This document shows positions 37,149 to 45,405 of a stretch of 64,000 bases of DNA, piece by piece. The DNA lies in assembly GCF_004342885.1 (NCBI RefSeq), contig NZ_SMAB01000004.1:102285-166284 (forward strand), read 5' to 3'. Below the pieces are notes generated by a model. It was not told where the DNA came from, did no database searches, and was given only the letters and a program-made list of their open reading frames with translations. Positions within the stretch are counted from its first letter, which is position 1; each line of letters opens with the position of its first letter. The translations under genes were made by a program, and so were the position numbers. Source of the stretch: Tepidibacillus fermentans (lineage in GTDB: Bacteria > Bacillota > Bacilli > Tepidibacillales > Tepidibacillaceae).

Positions 37149-37436
37149 TTATCTTTCCTTTACCATCCGCTTTCCTTGTGATTGAAAGCGAAGGAGTTCT
37201 TGTTCTTTTTTTAGGCGTTGATAGTTTCTGATTCTTGCCAGATGTTTTCTTTTATCTTCATCTGACAATAACAGCTGGTCTAAATGCGCACCAACGACAA
37301 GGAGCGCAAAGATGATCCAAGCGATCGCAAACATTTGATCTGTAGAATTCGCTTGAAACAATGGGATTCGTGGGAGTGCGTAAAATAAGCTAGCCAAAGC
37401 AAGAATAAAGTAAATGATTGATTTTACCATTCTCAT
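37149..37436 (-). CDS. ytpI: YtpI-like small membrane protein
   Basis: 95 aa with two or three hydrophobic helices (about 6-22 and 33-52, FAIAWIIFALLVVGAHL) and a basic C-terminal tail rich in Lys and Arg (KRKHLARIRNYQRLKKEQELLRF), which should face the cytosol. Position between ytoI and ytkL and overall pattern fit B. subtilis YtpI, a conserved Bacillales protein of unknown function. ATG follows AGGAGGGACA. It ends at its own terminator. Confidence 0.7.
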   Translation of the reverse strand: MRMVKSIIYFILALASLFYALPRIPLFQANSTDQMFAIAWIIFALLVVGAHLDQLLLSDEDKRKHLARIRNYQRLKKEQELLRFQSQGKRMVKER

Positions 37437-37548
37437 AGTCTGTCCCTCCTATATTTTACACTATGATGGAAGGGACTCGGATAGAACTATATCATTGCAT
37501 ATACAGGTTCATTTTGGTCACCAGATCATAATACCTTATTATTTACCC

Positions 37549-38235
37549 TTATAACTTCACCCACTGATTCATGGGAAGAACTTCGCCACTTAATCCTTTT
37601 TCTTGTAAACGATTGACAAAGGTTTGTGGATCTTGTTGGATTACAGGAAAGGTATTGTAGTGGATCGGAATCGTTTTCTTCGCTTTGATCCATTCAGCGG
37701 CTAACAATGCATCCTCCATTCCCATCGTGAAATTGTCTCCGATTGGCAAAAAGGCAACATCTAATTGTTCACGTTCTAGTAACTTCATATCGCCAAACAA
37801 GCCTGTATCCCCAGCATGATAAATTTTCTTTCCGTCCATTTCAACAATGACTCCACTAGGCATTCCTAAATAAATGATTTGTTTATTCGTATCATCAACA
37901 AATCCCGAACCATGAAATGCCTGGGTTGCTTTAATCCGACCAAAATCAAAGCCAAAGCTTCCTCCAATATGTAATGGATGAGACTTAACTCCTTGCCATC
38001 CCATATATGTCGCTAACTCAAAAGGAGCAATCACTGTTGCCTCATTATTTTTTGCAATTTGCACCGCATCACCAATATGGTCACCATGACCATGAGTAAT
38101 ATAGATATAATCGACCTTTATTTCATCTACGGCAACTTTTGCATGACTATTTCCTGTAATAAATGGATCAATAATCAGAGTGTGTTTTTCTCCTTTTAAC
38201 TCCACACAACTATGCCCATGGTAACGAACTTCCAT
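37549..38235 (-). CDS. ytkL: Metal-dependent hydrolase of the beta-lactamase superfamily (UPF0173)
   Basis: 228 aa, the usual length. The metal-binding motif [10 protein letters not shown] is near residue 50 (HxHxDH), [13 protein letters not shown] holds the next His and Asp, and IPIHYNTFP the last His. [27 protein letters not shown] is the family N terminus. It probably hydrolyses a phosphate or ester in the cytosol; no substrate is established for UPF0173/YtkL. The gene stands alone, with 155 bases of featureless spacer before the yheB stop codon. Confidence 0.88.
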   Translation of the reverse strand: MEVRYHGHSCVELKGEKHTLIIDPFITGNSHAKVAVDEIKVDYIYITHGHGDHIGDAVQIAKNNEATVIAPFELATYMGWQGVKSHPLHIGGSFGFDFGRIKATQAFHGSGFVDDTNKQIIYLGMPSGVIVEMDGKKIYHAGDTGLFGDMKLLEREQLDVAFLPIGDNFTMGMEDALLAAEWIKAKKTIPIHYNTFPVIQQDPQTFVNRLQEKGLSGEVLPMNQWVKL

Positions 38236-38390
38236 ATAGATCCCACCTTTTTCAGTTTTATTTTTAAACTTTTTCTAAATTCTTCCACAATAGCTCAGTT
38301 AACGTAACTATTGGTATTCTTCCCCCTCCTTTTTGTAAATCCTTATCTATAATTTACCATATCACTTCTATATTCTGAAAGTTAAAAAAA

Positions 38391-39491
38391 TTAATAGAAG
38401 AGAAAAAGAATTCCTTGAAAGAATCCAATCAACCCTCCTAAGATTCCACCAAAATAAGTGATCATTTTCAGTTCCCGAGCGGATACTTCTACAATCATCT
38501 TTTCCAATTCTCGTAATGAAAAACGGTTCACTTCTTCTTTGACCACTTTTGCAATCGATAAATAAGAAAACCAACCCTCTAAACGTTCTTCAATCCATTC
38601 AAATAATTGGTTATAAGAACCTCTCAATATGTCTTTTTCCAGCAGGAATTCGATCACTTGTCCAATTGGTTTTTCTTCAATCTTTATTATCCCTTGATCG
38701 ACCCACTTCTCTATTTGTTCTCTTAGATATGGTTCCATTGGATCAAGCCAAGTCTCAATCGATTTAGTCTTTAATTGATTCCATTCCTTTATAAGAAATG
38801 TTACAAATAGTTGATAAAAATCTGGCTTATCAAGTAGTTCATCAAGATAAGCTTGTAATTTGTGTTGAATTTGTGTGTGATCAAAAAGCATTCCTGCTAA
38901 AAAACCTAACATCTTTTTCCCTTCGAGAAGGTAAAGAATAATCGATTCTAACCATTTAGCCCCTTGTTCCGAATGTAAATATTCTTTTATCTCTTGGATA
39001 AATGTTCTTACTAAATCATCCATCTGCTCTTCAATCCGTGATAAAACATCATCTGGAAGAATTTCTGCAACGCTTTTCTTTTTAAAAGAACTTGAAAAGA
39101 GAAATTGAAAGACTTTCTCTTTACTATATTCCGACAAATTAATGCGAAGATCGAGTTGAAAAAGCTCAGAAAATACATCTCCAATCCTTTTCTCTTGTTC
39201 TTTATAAATCATGAATTTCTCAATCAATTTTTGGTATAGCGTTTCTTTCATTCCCGTATTCTCAATAAATTCCTTTAACCCTTTTGCTGTGAATAAATAC
39301 TTTTCAACCATAATCCCCAATTGCTCTGCAATTTCCTTTCGCCGTTTTGGAATCAAACCAGGTGTAAAAGGAAGCTGCCAATTTCCTATTTTCCATGGAT
39401 GATAGGGACGAAATAACATTCGGATTGCCAATTCATTGGTAATGGCACCGATAACTGCTCCAATGAATATCGATAAAAATAGTTGAATCAT
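38391..39491 (-). CDS. yheB: DUF445 family membrane protein YheB
   Basis: 366 aa. The N-terminal hydrophobic hairpin has LFLSIFIGAVIGAITNELAIRMLFRPY, then the family block LPFTPGLIPKRRKEIAEQLG; a long amphipathic helical middle (about 60-320) and a C-terminal membrane segment (YFGGILGGLIGFFQGILFLFY) follow. In B. subtilis yheB lies beside yheC and yheD, and the same is true here: it is transcribed divergently from the four-gene ATP-grasp operon, only 99 bases away. Function unknown; the conserved partnership suggests a spore-envelope or transport role linked to the ligases. Confidence 0.85.
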   Translation of the reverse strand: MIQLFLSIFIGAVIGAITNELAIRMLFRPYHPWKIGNWQLPFTPGLIPKRRKEIAEQLGIMVEKYLFTAKGLKEFIENTGMKETLYQKLIEKFMIYKEQEKRIGDVFSELFQLDLRINLSEYSKEKVFQFLFSSSFKKKSVAEILPDDVLSRIEEQMDDLVRTFIQEIKEYLHSEQGAKWLESIILYLLEGKKMLGFLAGMLFDHTQIQHKLQAYLDELLDKPDFYQLFVTFLIKEWNQLKTKSIETWLDPMEPYLREQIEKWVDQGIIKIEEKPIGQVIEFLLEKDILRGSYNQLFEWIEERLEGWFSYLSIAKVVKEEVNRFSLRELEKMIVEVSARELKMITYFGGILGGLIGFFQGILFLFY

Positions 39492-39521
39492 TATCGTATC
39501 TCCTTTCGCAGGCTATCGCCT

Positions 39522-39552
39522 AACACCATCTAAAAGCCTAGAACATATTATG
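39522..39552 (+). promoter_or_regulatory. Possible mother-cell (sigma-K or sigma-E) promoter of the ATP-grasp operon
   Basis: ACACC, 16-bp spacer, CATATTATG fits sigma-K (AC at -35, CATANNNTA at -10) with one mismatch; CATATTAT also resembles a sigma-E -10. It is placed 39 bases before the first gene. Weak evidence. Confidence 0.35.
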
Positions 39553-39590
39553 AAAGTAGCCTATTTTTGTTTTTGGAAGGGGAGGATAGG

Positions 39591-40958
39591 ATGAAGATCG
39601 TGCAAATACAAGTAGACCAAGAACAAAATCAGCCTAGGCCAATAATCTACGCCAATATAGCAACGATTAATCGACTCAGCCTTCCGTTAAATCAACCGAT
39701 CACCCTCCATTTTGGAAAAAAAAACGTCGAGGTTCGGGTTTCCATTAGTACTAATACAGGCAATTTAATTCGAATTCCATCTGAACTTGCCGCACAACTT
39801 CTTCTCCCAAATGGTATCCAACTTCATGCTAAATTTGATAAAGAAAAGGGACTTTTTTTAGGTCCGATCTTTGGAATACTCATTCAAACAGTAAACCCTA
39901 AACAGCCCCAAACTCCATTTGGAAAATTAACAGAATTCCTAAAAGAGGTTGCACTTCTCGCACGAAATCAGGGGATTTTATTTTATGTTTTCACCATTCA
40001 AGATATTTATCAACAAACGCAAATGGTGAAAGGATGGTTCTATTCAAGTAACCAATGGGAACCTAGAATTTTTCCCTTACCTGATGTCATATATAATCGA
40101 ATATCTTCCCGAAATCAAGAAAAAAAATTCAAAGTGAAGATCACTGAATTACAAAAACAAATTCCTTTTTTTAATGAACATTTTTTAAATAAATGGCAAG
40201 TTTATGAAATGTTGAAAAAAACACCGATTCAGGATTACATGCCAGAAACCAATTATTTTAAAGGAAATCAATCGATCAAAGAGATGATTGCAAAGTATCC
40301 CATCATTTATTTAAAACCAACCAATGGTGCATTAGGAAGGGGAATTATTAAAATTGAACATTCCCTTGATCAATATATCGTTCAATATTCCCGAATCAAT
40401 GGTGCTTCTACTTTTTATTTTAAAAACTTAAATAAGCTATTAAAGCACCTTTACCCTCGATTACATTCAGAGCCTTATCTGATTCAAGAAGGATTAAACT
40501 TAATTCAATTCAATCGTCGACCCATTGATTTTCGCATTCTTGTTCAAAAAAATGGTCAAGGTCTTTGGTCGATTACATCAATGGTCTGCAGAATCGCAAA
40601 TGATCAACAATTTGTCTCAAATCTCGCTCGAGGCGGTACTCAAGCAAATGTGATGGAAACCATTCGCTCTGCAAATCCTGAATTGAGTAAAAAGATAAAA
40701 AAAGATCATTTTCGAAAATTAGCTCTACTTATTGCAAAAAATCTCGAAGAATCAACATCTGGTCATTTTGCAGAATTAGGCATTGACCTTGGGTTAGATA
40801 ATAAAGGGAAAATTTGGCTTCTCGAAGTCAATTCTAAGCCATCCAAGACTGAAGATACGGCCTTAGCCGGACCAAGGCCTTCTGTGAATCGTCTGATTCA
40901 ATATGTACGTTTCCTTACTGGTTTCCCTGAAGAGAAAAAGCGGCATAGGCGAAAATAA
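39591..40958 (+). CDS. YheC/YheD-type ATP-grasp protein, first of four
   Basis: 455 aa. An N-terminal beta-rich domain (1-90) ends in GPIFGIL (91-97), the middle domain has LPDVIYNRI (163-171) and FFNEHFLNKW (193-202), and the ATP-grasp core shows YLKPTNGALGRGIIKI (240-255), DFRILVQK (313-320), SNLARGGT (343-350), ELGIDLGLD (395-403) and the metal-binding LLEVNSKP (410-417). All nucleotide and magnesium positions are kept, so it should be an active ligase joining a carboxylate to an amine. B. subtilis YheC/YheD are spore-coat-associated. ATG at 39591 has AAGGGGAGG upstream; the frame extends to a TTG at 39567 that lacks such a site. Confidence 0.87.
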   Translation: MKIVQIQVDQEQNQPRPIIYANIATINRLSLPLNQPITLHFGKKNVEVRVSISTNTGNLIRIPSELAAQLLLPNGIQLHAKFDKEKGLFLGPIFGILIQTVNPKQPQTPFGKLTEFLKEVALLARNQGILFYVFTIQDIYQQTQMVKGWFYSSNQWEPRIFPLPDVIYNRISSRNQEKKFKVKITELQKQIPFFNEHFLNKWQVYEMLKKTPIQDYMPETNYFKGNQSIKEMIAKYPIIYLKPTNGALGRGIIKIEHSLDQYIVQYSRINGASTFYFKNLNKLLKHLYPRLHSEPYLIQEGLNLIQFNRRPIDFRILVQKNGQGLWSITSMVCRIANDQQFVSNLARGGTQANVMETIRSANPELSKKIKKDHFRKLALLIAKNLEESTSGHFAELGIDLGLDNKGKIWLLEVNSKPSKTEDTALAGPRPSVNRLIQYVRFLTGFPEEKKRHRRK

Positions 40959-40975
40959 GTGAGGTCGGTGGATTT

Positions 40976-42091
40976 ATGAAAAGCAGTAAACAAACCCTAC
41001 TAGGCATTATGGTATGCCAGAATAGAAAACACTTATTTTATGAAAAAGATTATATAAAAAGATTATATACGATTGGTAAAGAAAACAATATTGATGTGTT
41101 TGTCTTCTATCCAGACTCTATTGATTGGACAAAGAGAAAAACAAGAGGTTTTCAATATAATCCCTATACGAACTGTTTTGAAGCCCAAACCTTTCCAATC
41201 CCATCGTTTATCTATGATCGATGTTTTTATACAACTGCAAAAGAGTACCGCACTTATCTACCTTATGTGAAACGAATCAGACAAGAACAAATCCCATTTC
41301 TAGGAAAAGGTTTAAGCGGAAAATGGAAAGTCTATCAAATTCTTTCAACCAATCCCATTTATAAATCCCACCTCCCAAAAACCTCCATCTATCGGGATAA
41401 AAACCAGCTTCTTCTATGGTTGTCAGCTAACCCGATCATTTTAAAACCAATCGGGGGAAGCCATGGAAAAGGTGTCATAAAAGTATGCATACAAAAAAAT
41501 TCTTTTGAGGTCGTTGGAAGAACATATCTCAATCAAAAATTTCATCTTATTCTTAAGAACAAAAAAGATTTTTACAATTGGATTCAATCATTCACGCGAG
41601 GAAAAAGATACCTCGTTCAACAATATTTAAATTTAACCACTTCGCACAATCAACCATATGATATTAGGGTGTTAGTTCAAAAAAATGAAAACGGTCAATG
41701 GGAAACCACTGGAATGGCTGCAAGGATCGGTGATGCAAAGAATATCACATCGAATCTTCATGGTGGAGGACGAGTTGACTCAGCCATTCACCTCATCCAA
41801 AAAGAATTTTCACCCTATAAAGCAAAAGAAATTCTTGAACAAATTCACTCTTTTGCGAAAACCATTCCACCTTTTATTGAACAATCCCATGGTTCACTTT
41901 TCGAATTAGGTCTTGACCTTGGAATTGATAAACAGGGAAAAGTTTGGATCATTGAGGTGAATTCAAAGCCTGGGAGAAGTGTATTTTCGATCCTAGGAGA
42001 AGAACAGGCAATCCGAAAATCTTTGAGCCAACCCATCTTATACACGAAATATTTAGCAAAAAAACAACTATTAGGAGGAAATGTACAATGA
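40976..42091 (+). CDS. YheC/YheD-type ATP-grasp protein, second of four (short form)
   Basis: 371 aa. It lacks the N-terminal beta domain of its three paralogues and starts almost directly with the TLLGIMV strand of the middle domain. ATP-grasp motifs are ILKPIGGSHGKGVIKV (155-170), YDIRVLVQK (228-236), SNLHGGG (259-265), ELGLDLGIDK (310-319) and IIEVNSKPGR (325-334), all intact. The QxF(L)GKGLSGKW segment at 105-117 replaces the FFN..FFNKW of the others. It lies 17 bases after the first gene and overlaps the third by four bases (ATGA), so the operon is tightly coupled. Confidence 0.85.
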   Translation: MKSSKQTLLGIMVCQNRKHLFYEKDYIKRLYTIGKENNIDVFVFYPDSIDWTKRKTRGFQYNPYTNCFEAQTFPIPSFIYDRCFYTTAKEYRTYLPYVKRIRQEQIPFLGKGLSGKWKVYQILSTNPIYKSHLPKTSIYRDKNQLLLWLSANPIILKPIGGSHGKGVIKVCIQKNSFEVVGRTYLNQKFHLILKNKKDFYNWIQSFTRGKRYLVQQYLNLTTSHNQPYDIRVLVQKNENGQWETTGMAARIGDAKNITSNLHGGGRVDSAIHLIQKEFSPYKAKEILEQIHSFAKTIPPFIEQSHGSLFELGLDLGIDKQGKVWIIEVNSKPGRSVFSILGEEQAIRKSLSQPILYTKYLAKKQLLGGNVQ

Positions 42092-43464
42092 CATCCATTT
42101 CCACCAAACTCCTTGTCTTTCCCTCGGGGAGCGACATAATCTTTTTATCAAAAAGGATCATGAATCAAATGGGACTTATCCCCAATCAAAGGATTTATCT
42201 TTTCTTTGGTATGAAGGAAGTAACAGTAAAAGTGTTAGAGAAAAAGAGCAACCAACATCTCATAATCCTATCTTCAGCTGTTCAAAGGAAAATACATCTC
42301 CCATACCAGAAACAAATCATGATCAAACGAGAGACAGATGGAATTCGAATAGGACCCATCATCGGGATATTAACGACTGATTATACAGGAAAAAAATTCA
42401 GCAATTCATCATTAAAATATCCACAGCATTTTAGTCAATTTTTTAAAAAATTATTAGAACCTGAATCCATCTATCCCGCTTTTTATTTTGTCTTTACTCC
42501 TGATCAAGTTAATTGGCAAAGTAAAACTGTAAACGGACTTTTTTACCTTCCAAAGAAAAAAGGAGAAGAGTGGCAACAATCAAAAGTTCCTCTACCTGAT
42601 GTTGTCTATAACCGAGTTCCAAACCGAACTACAGAAAAAACCCCTCTCGTTGTTCAGTTTAAAGACAACTATCAGCAACTTGGTGGAAAACTATTTAACC
42701 AAGATTTTTTTAACAAGTGGGAAATGCATCAACTCCTCTCCCCAGATGACAGAATTAAACAATACTTTCCTGAAACCTATATTCATCCACATCTTCATAC
42801 GATGGAATACATGTTAAACAAATACCCTCTGATCTATTTAAAACCAGCAGGAGGTAGTCTTGGTTTAGGAATCTATAAAATACAGAAAGAAAAGAACCAC
42901 TATCTTCTATCTTATCGTCAACAAAATAGAAATCGAATGATTGCATTTAAAAATTTAGATGCTTTATATCGAGCTATTTTTAAAAATAAACAAAAATCTA
43001 ATTATTATTTGATTCAACAAGGTATTCATCTACTGACATACAATAAACGGCCAGTAGATTTTCGCGTACATTTGCATAAAAACAGAGCAAACAAATGGAA
43101 TGTTGTCGCCATAGGAGCAAAGGTTGCCGGTAATGGAAGTGTAACGACACATATTCGGACTGGAGGCAAATTGCTGGATGCAAAACAATTTATTGAACTC
43201 AAGTTCCATTCTGAACCCTCAAAGATGATTGCAAGATTAAAGCAAGTTGCAATTCAAATCGCTCAAATTGTAGAAGAAAAATTAGGAACTCCGATTGGCG
43301 AATTAGGGCTAGACATGGGAATCGATCATGATGCACAAATTTGGTTATTTGAAGTGAATTCAAAACCAGGTCGATCTATTTTTAAGCACCCCCATTTAAA
43401 AATGGCTAGCCATACTTCATCACGATATCTTCTTGAATATGGAATCTACCTATCCGGTTTTTAA
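42088..43464 (+). CDS. YheC/YheD-type ATP-grasp protein, third of four
   Basis: 458 aa with the full architecture: N-terminal beta domain with LFFGMKEVTVKVLEKK (38-53), GPIIGILTT (89-97), LPDVVYNRVPNR (169-180), LFNQDFFNKWEMHQLL (202-217), then ATP-grasp motifs YLKPAGGSLGLGIYKI (250-265), VDFRVHLHK (323-331), THIRTGG (354-360), ELGLDMGID (405-413) and LFEVNSKPGRS (420-430). The segment DFRVHLHK replaces the DFRVLVQK of the other copies, a change at a site near the nucleotide or acceptor. It is coupled to the preceding gene by an ATGA overlap and has GGAGGAAATG before the start. Confidence 0.86.
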   Translation: MTSISTKLLVFPSGSDIIFLSKRIMNQMGLIPNQRIYLFFGMKEVTVKVLEKKSNQHLIILSSAVQRKIHLPYQKQIMIKRETDGIRIGPIIGILTTDYTGKKFSNSSLKYPQHFSQFFKKLLEPESIYPAFYFVFTPDQVNWQSKTVNGLFYLPKKKGEEWQQSKVPLPDVVYNRVPNRTTEKTPLVVQFKDNYQQLGGKLFNQDFFNKWEMHQLLSPDDRIKQYFPETYIHPHLHTMEYMLNKYPLIYLKPAGGSLGLGIYKIQKEKNHYLLSYRQQNRNRMIAFKNLDALYRAIFKNKQKSNYYLIQQGIHLLTYNKRPVDFRVHLHKNRANKWNVVAIGAKVAGNGSVTTHIRTGGKLLDAKQFIELKFHSEPSKMIARLKQVAIQIAQIVEEKLGTPIGELGLDMGIDHDAQIWLFEVNSKPGRSIFKHPHLKMASHTSSRYLLEYGIYLSGF

Positions 43465-43490
43465 ACAAAATATAAGGGAGGAGTTATCCT

Positions 43491-44807
43491 ATGGCCATAC
43501 CCCAATATGCCTGGTTACAAATTCACCCTTCACAATCATGGAAAATAATCCTTCCTTCTAAAACGAATACAAAAAAATTTGATCATGCCATTTATCCCAT
43601 TGCTGTAGGTTCACACAATCAAATCAAAAACATAGCGACGACATCTTATAAAATCAGCCCAGCAAAATTGACTTATACCTATCCCATTCGCTTGATCAAA
43701 AAAGATAAAGGTTACAAAGCTGGACCTTTTGTTGGCATCCTAACGACAAAAGGAACTCAAGGATTTAAAGGAAATGTCAAAAATTTCATTGATATTATCC
43801 AAATGGGCAAAAAAGCAGGAGTATTCATCTTTGTTTTCCCTGCTGAAGAGGTAGACTTAATCGACCAAACAGTAAAAGCATATATTTATGATTCCAATCA
43901 AAAAAAATGGGTAACACAGATTCTTCCTTTCCCTGATGTGGTGTATAATCGCATCCCAAGTCGAAAAGAAGAAAACAAACCTAGTGTAAAGGCAGTTTTA
44001 GAGTATTTAGTTAAAGAAAACATTCCTTTTTTTAATCCTTATTTTTTCAATAAATGGGCTTTACATCAATGGATGAGTGAGAATAAAGAAATGACCAAAA
44101 TCCTTCCAGATACCACCATTTTAAAAGAAGAAGATCTAAGGCGCTATCTTCAACAATATACCATGCTATATCTAAAGCCAGTAAATGGAAAAGCAGGAAT
44201 CGGATTTATGAAAATTGAAAAAAAAGAAAATCATTTCTATCTTACCTATCAAACCAGGCAAATGACCTATCACCAAAGTTTTAGAAACTTCCAATCCTTA
44301 TGGCAGAAAGTCCATTCCCTTGCCAAGAACAAAAAATATATTATTCAACAAGGTATTTTTCTAAACACTTATCAACAACAACCCTATGACCTCCGAGTAT
44401 TGGTCCAAAAAAACGGGAAAAACCAGTGGAAAGTGACTGGTATCGGTGTACGCGTAGCTGGAGAGCAAAGCATTACCACCCATGTTCCCCAAGGTGGATA
44501 TATTCAATCGGTGGATCAAGTCTTTAAAGAAACCTTTAAAGATGATCAACAGTCAAATGAATGGAAAGAAAAAACAACAATGCTCGCAGTGAAAATCGCT
44601 GAACATATTGAAAGCAAAATCAAACATCCCCTTGGTGAAATGTCAATGGATTTAGGAATTGACAAAAACGGAAATCTCTGGTTCTTTGAAGCCAATGCCA
44701 AACCGATGGAATTTGACGAACCAAATATTCGAGAAACATCTCTTTTACGCTTAATTCAATACTTCCGCTATTTATCTGGTTTTGTCCCTAAAGGAGGGAA
44801 AGTATGA
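43491..44807 (+). CDS. YheC/YheD-type ATP-grasp protein, fourth of four
   Basis: 438 aa. Beta domain about 1-75, GPFVGILTT (78-86), LPFPDVVYNRIPSRKEE (145-161), FFNPYFFNKW (180-189), ATP-grasp motifs YLKPVNGKAGIGFMKI (227-242), YDLRVLVQKN (299-308), THVPQGG (330-336), EMSMDLGIDK (383-392). The final metal loop reads FFEANAKPMEFDE (398-410) instead of EVNSKPGR, so this copy is the most divergent but still keeps the Glu-x-Asn pair. Substrate may differ. It follows the third gene after 26 bases (GGGAGGAG before ATG) and overlaps the acetyltransferase gene by four bases. Confidence 0.85.
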   Translation: MAIPQYAWLQIHPSQSWKIILPSKTNTKKFDHAIYPIAVGSHNQIKNIATTSYKISPAKLTYTYPIRLIKKDKGYKAGPFVGILTTKGTQGFKGNVKNFIDIIQMGKKAGVFIFVFPAEEVDLIDQTVKAYIYDSNQKKWVTQILPFPDVVYNRIPSRKEENKPSVKAVLEYLVKENIPFFNPYFFNKWALHQWMSENKEMTKILPDTTILKEEDLRRYLQQYTMLYLKPVNGKAGIGFMKIEKKENHFYLTYQTRQMTYHQSFRNFQSLWQKVHSLAKNKKYIIQQGIFLNTYQQQPYDLRVLVQKNGKNQWKVTGIGVRVAGEQSITTHVPQGGYIQSVDQVFKETFKDDQQSNEWKEKTTMLAVKIAEHIESKIKHPLGEMSMDLGIDKNGNLWFFEANAKPMEFDEPNIRETSLLRLIQYFRYLSGFVPKGGKV

Positions 44808-45283
44808 GGATGATCAAAATCACAAGAGATACGAATGACCAACATCGGCAAATGCTGATTCGCTTTATCCAAAAATATGGAGATAACCATATTACCAAAA
44901 AAGCCATCGATTGGTTAAAACAAACTCCTTTCAAAAAGCTTACCCCTGAAAATGGCGACCTTATTTATGTCATAGTTGATCAGAAAATAATTGTTGGTGT
45001 TTTAGTTATTATCAATTATGGACTCAATCAAGCGTTTATCGTTGTCCATCCAAAATTTCGTAAGAAGGGTGTAGCCTATGAACTGATAACAGAAGCACAA
45101 AAATTCTTAGGCCGTTTCTATGTAAAGGTGGCTAATGATAATATACCGAGTCTTAAACTTTGTTTCGCAACGGGAATGCAAGCTTTTGCCTTAACAAGAG
45201 GACCAACCGGAAAACCAACATTGATTTTAGGATGGGGAGATTGGAGCATAGAAGAGTGGGAAAATAGAAGTTCATTGAAATAG
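44804..45283 (+). CDS. GNAT-family acetyltransferase-like protein
   Basis: 159 aa. The central strands and acetyl-CoA loop read VGVLVIINYGLNQAFIVVHPKFRKKGVAYELITEA; FRKKGVA corresponds to the RxxGxG/A pyrophosphate-binding turn. NIPSLKLCFATGMQAF is the usual final helix-strand of GNAT enzymes. It should transfer an acyl group to an amine. Its start overlaps the fourth ATP-grasp gene (ATGA), so it is translationally coupled and very probably acts on the same product or its amine precursor. The target cannot be read from sequence. A second ATG at 44810 is an alternative start. Confidence 0.75.
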   Translation: MRMIKITRDTNDQHRQMLIRFIQKYGDNHITKKAIDWLKQTPFKKLTPENGDLIYVIVDQKIIVGVLVIINYGLNQAFIVVHPKFRKKGVAYELITEAQKFLGRFYVKVANDNIPSLKLCFATGMQAFALTRGPTGKPTLILGWGDWSIEEWENRSSLK

Positions 45284-45301
45284 GTTTGTATATTCCAACT
45301 C
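45280..45301 (+). repeat. Interspersed repeat copy 5
   Basis: ATAGGTTTGTATATTCCAAC, identical to the start of copy 1, beginning at the acetyltransferase stop codon. TATAGAAGATACAAGCC at about 45319-45335 resembles the right end of the 35649 copy and may close the element. Confidence 0.7.
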
Positions 45302-45371
45302 GCTTTAAAGAATCAGCTTATAGAAGATACAAGCCGAGCGTATTAGGGTAAGGAAGATATTGCTCCCAAGA

Positions 45372-45405
45372 AATGAGGCTCGGATAATCCGAACCTCATT
45401 TTTAT
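45372..45405. terminator. Bidirectional terminator between the acetyltransferase and NlpC/P60 genes
   Basis: AATGAGG-CTCGGAT-AA-TCCGAA-CCTCATT stem followed on the plus strand by TTTATTATT; the minus strand continues TTCTTGG, so it works best for the ATP-grasp operon. Confidence 0.8.
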
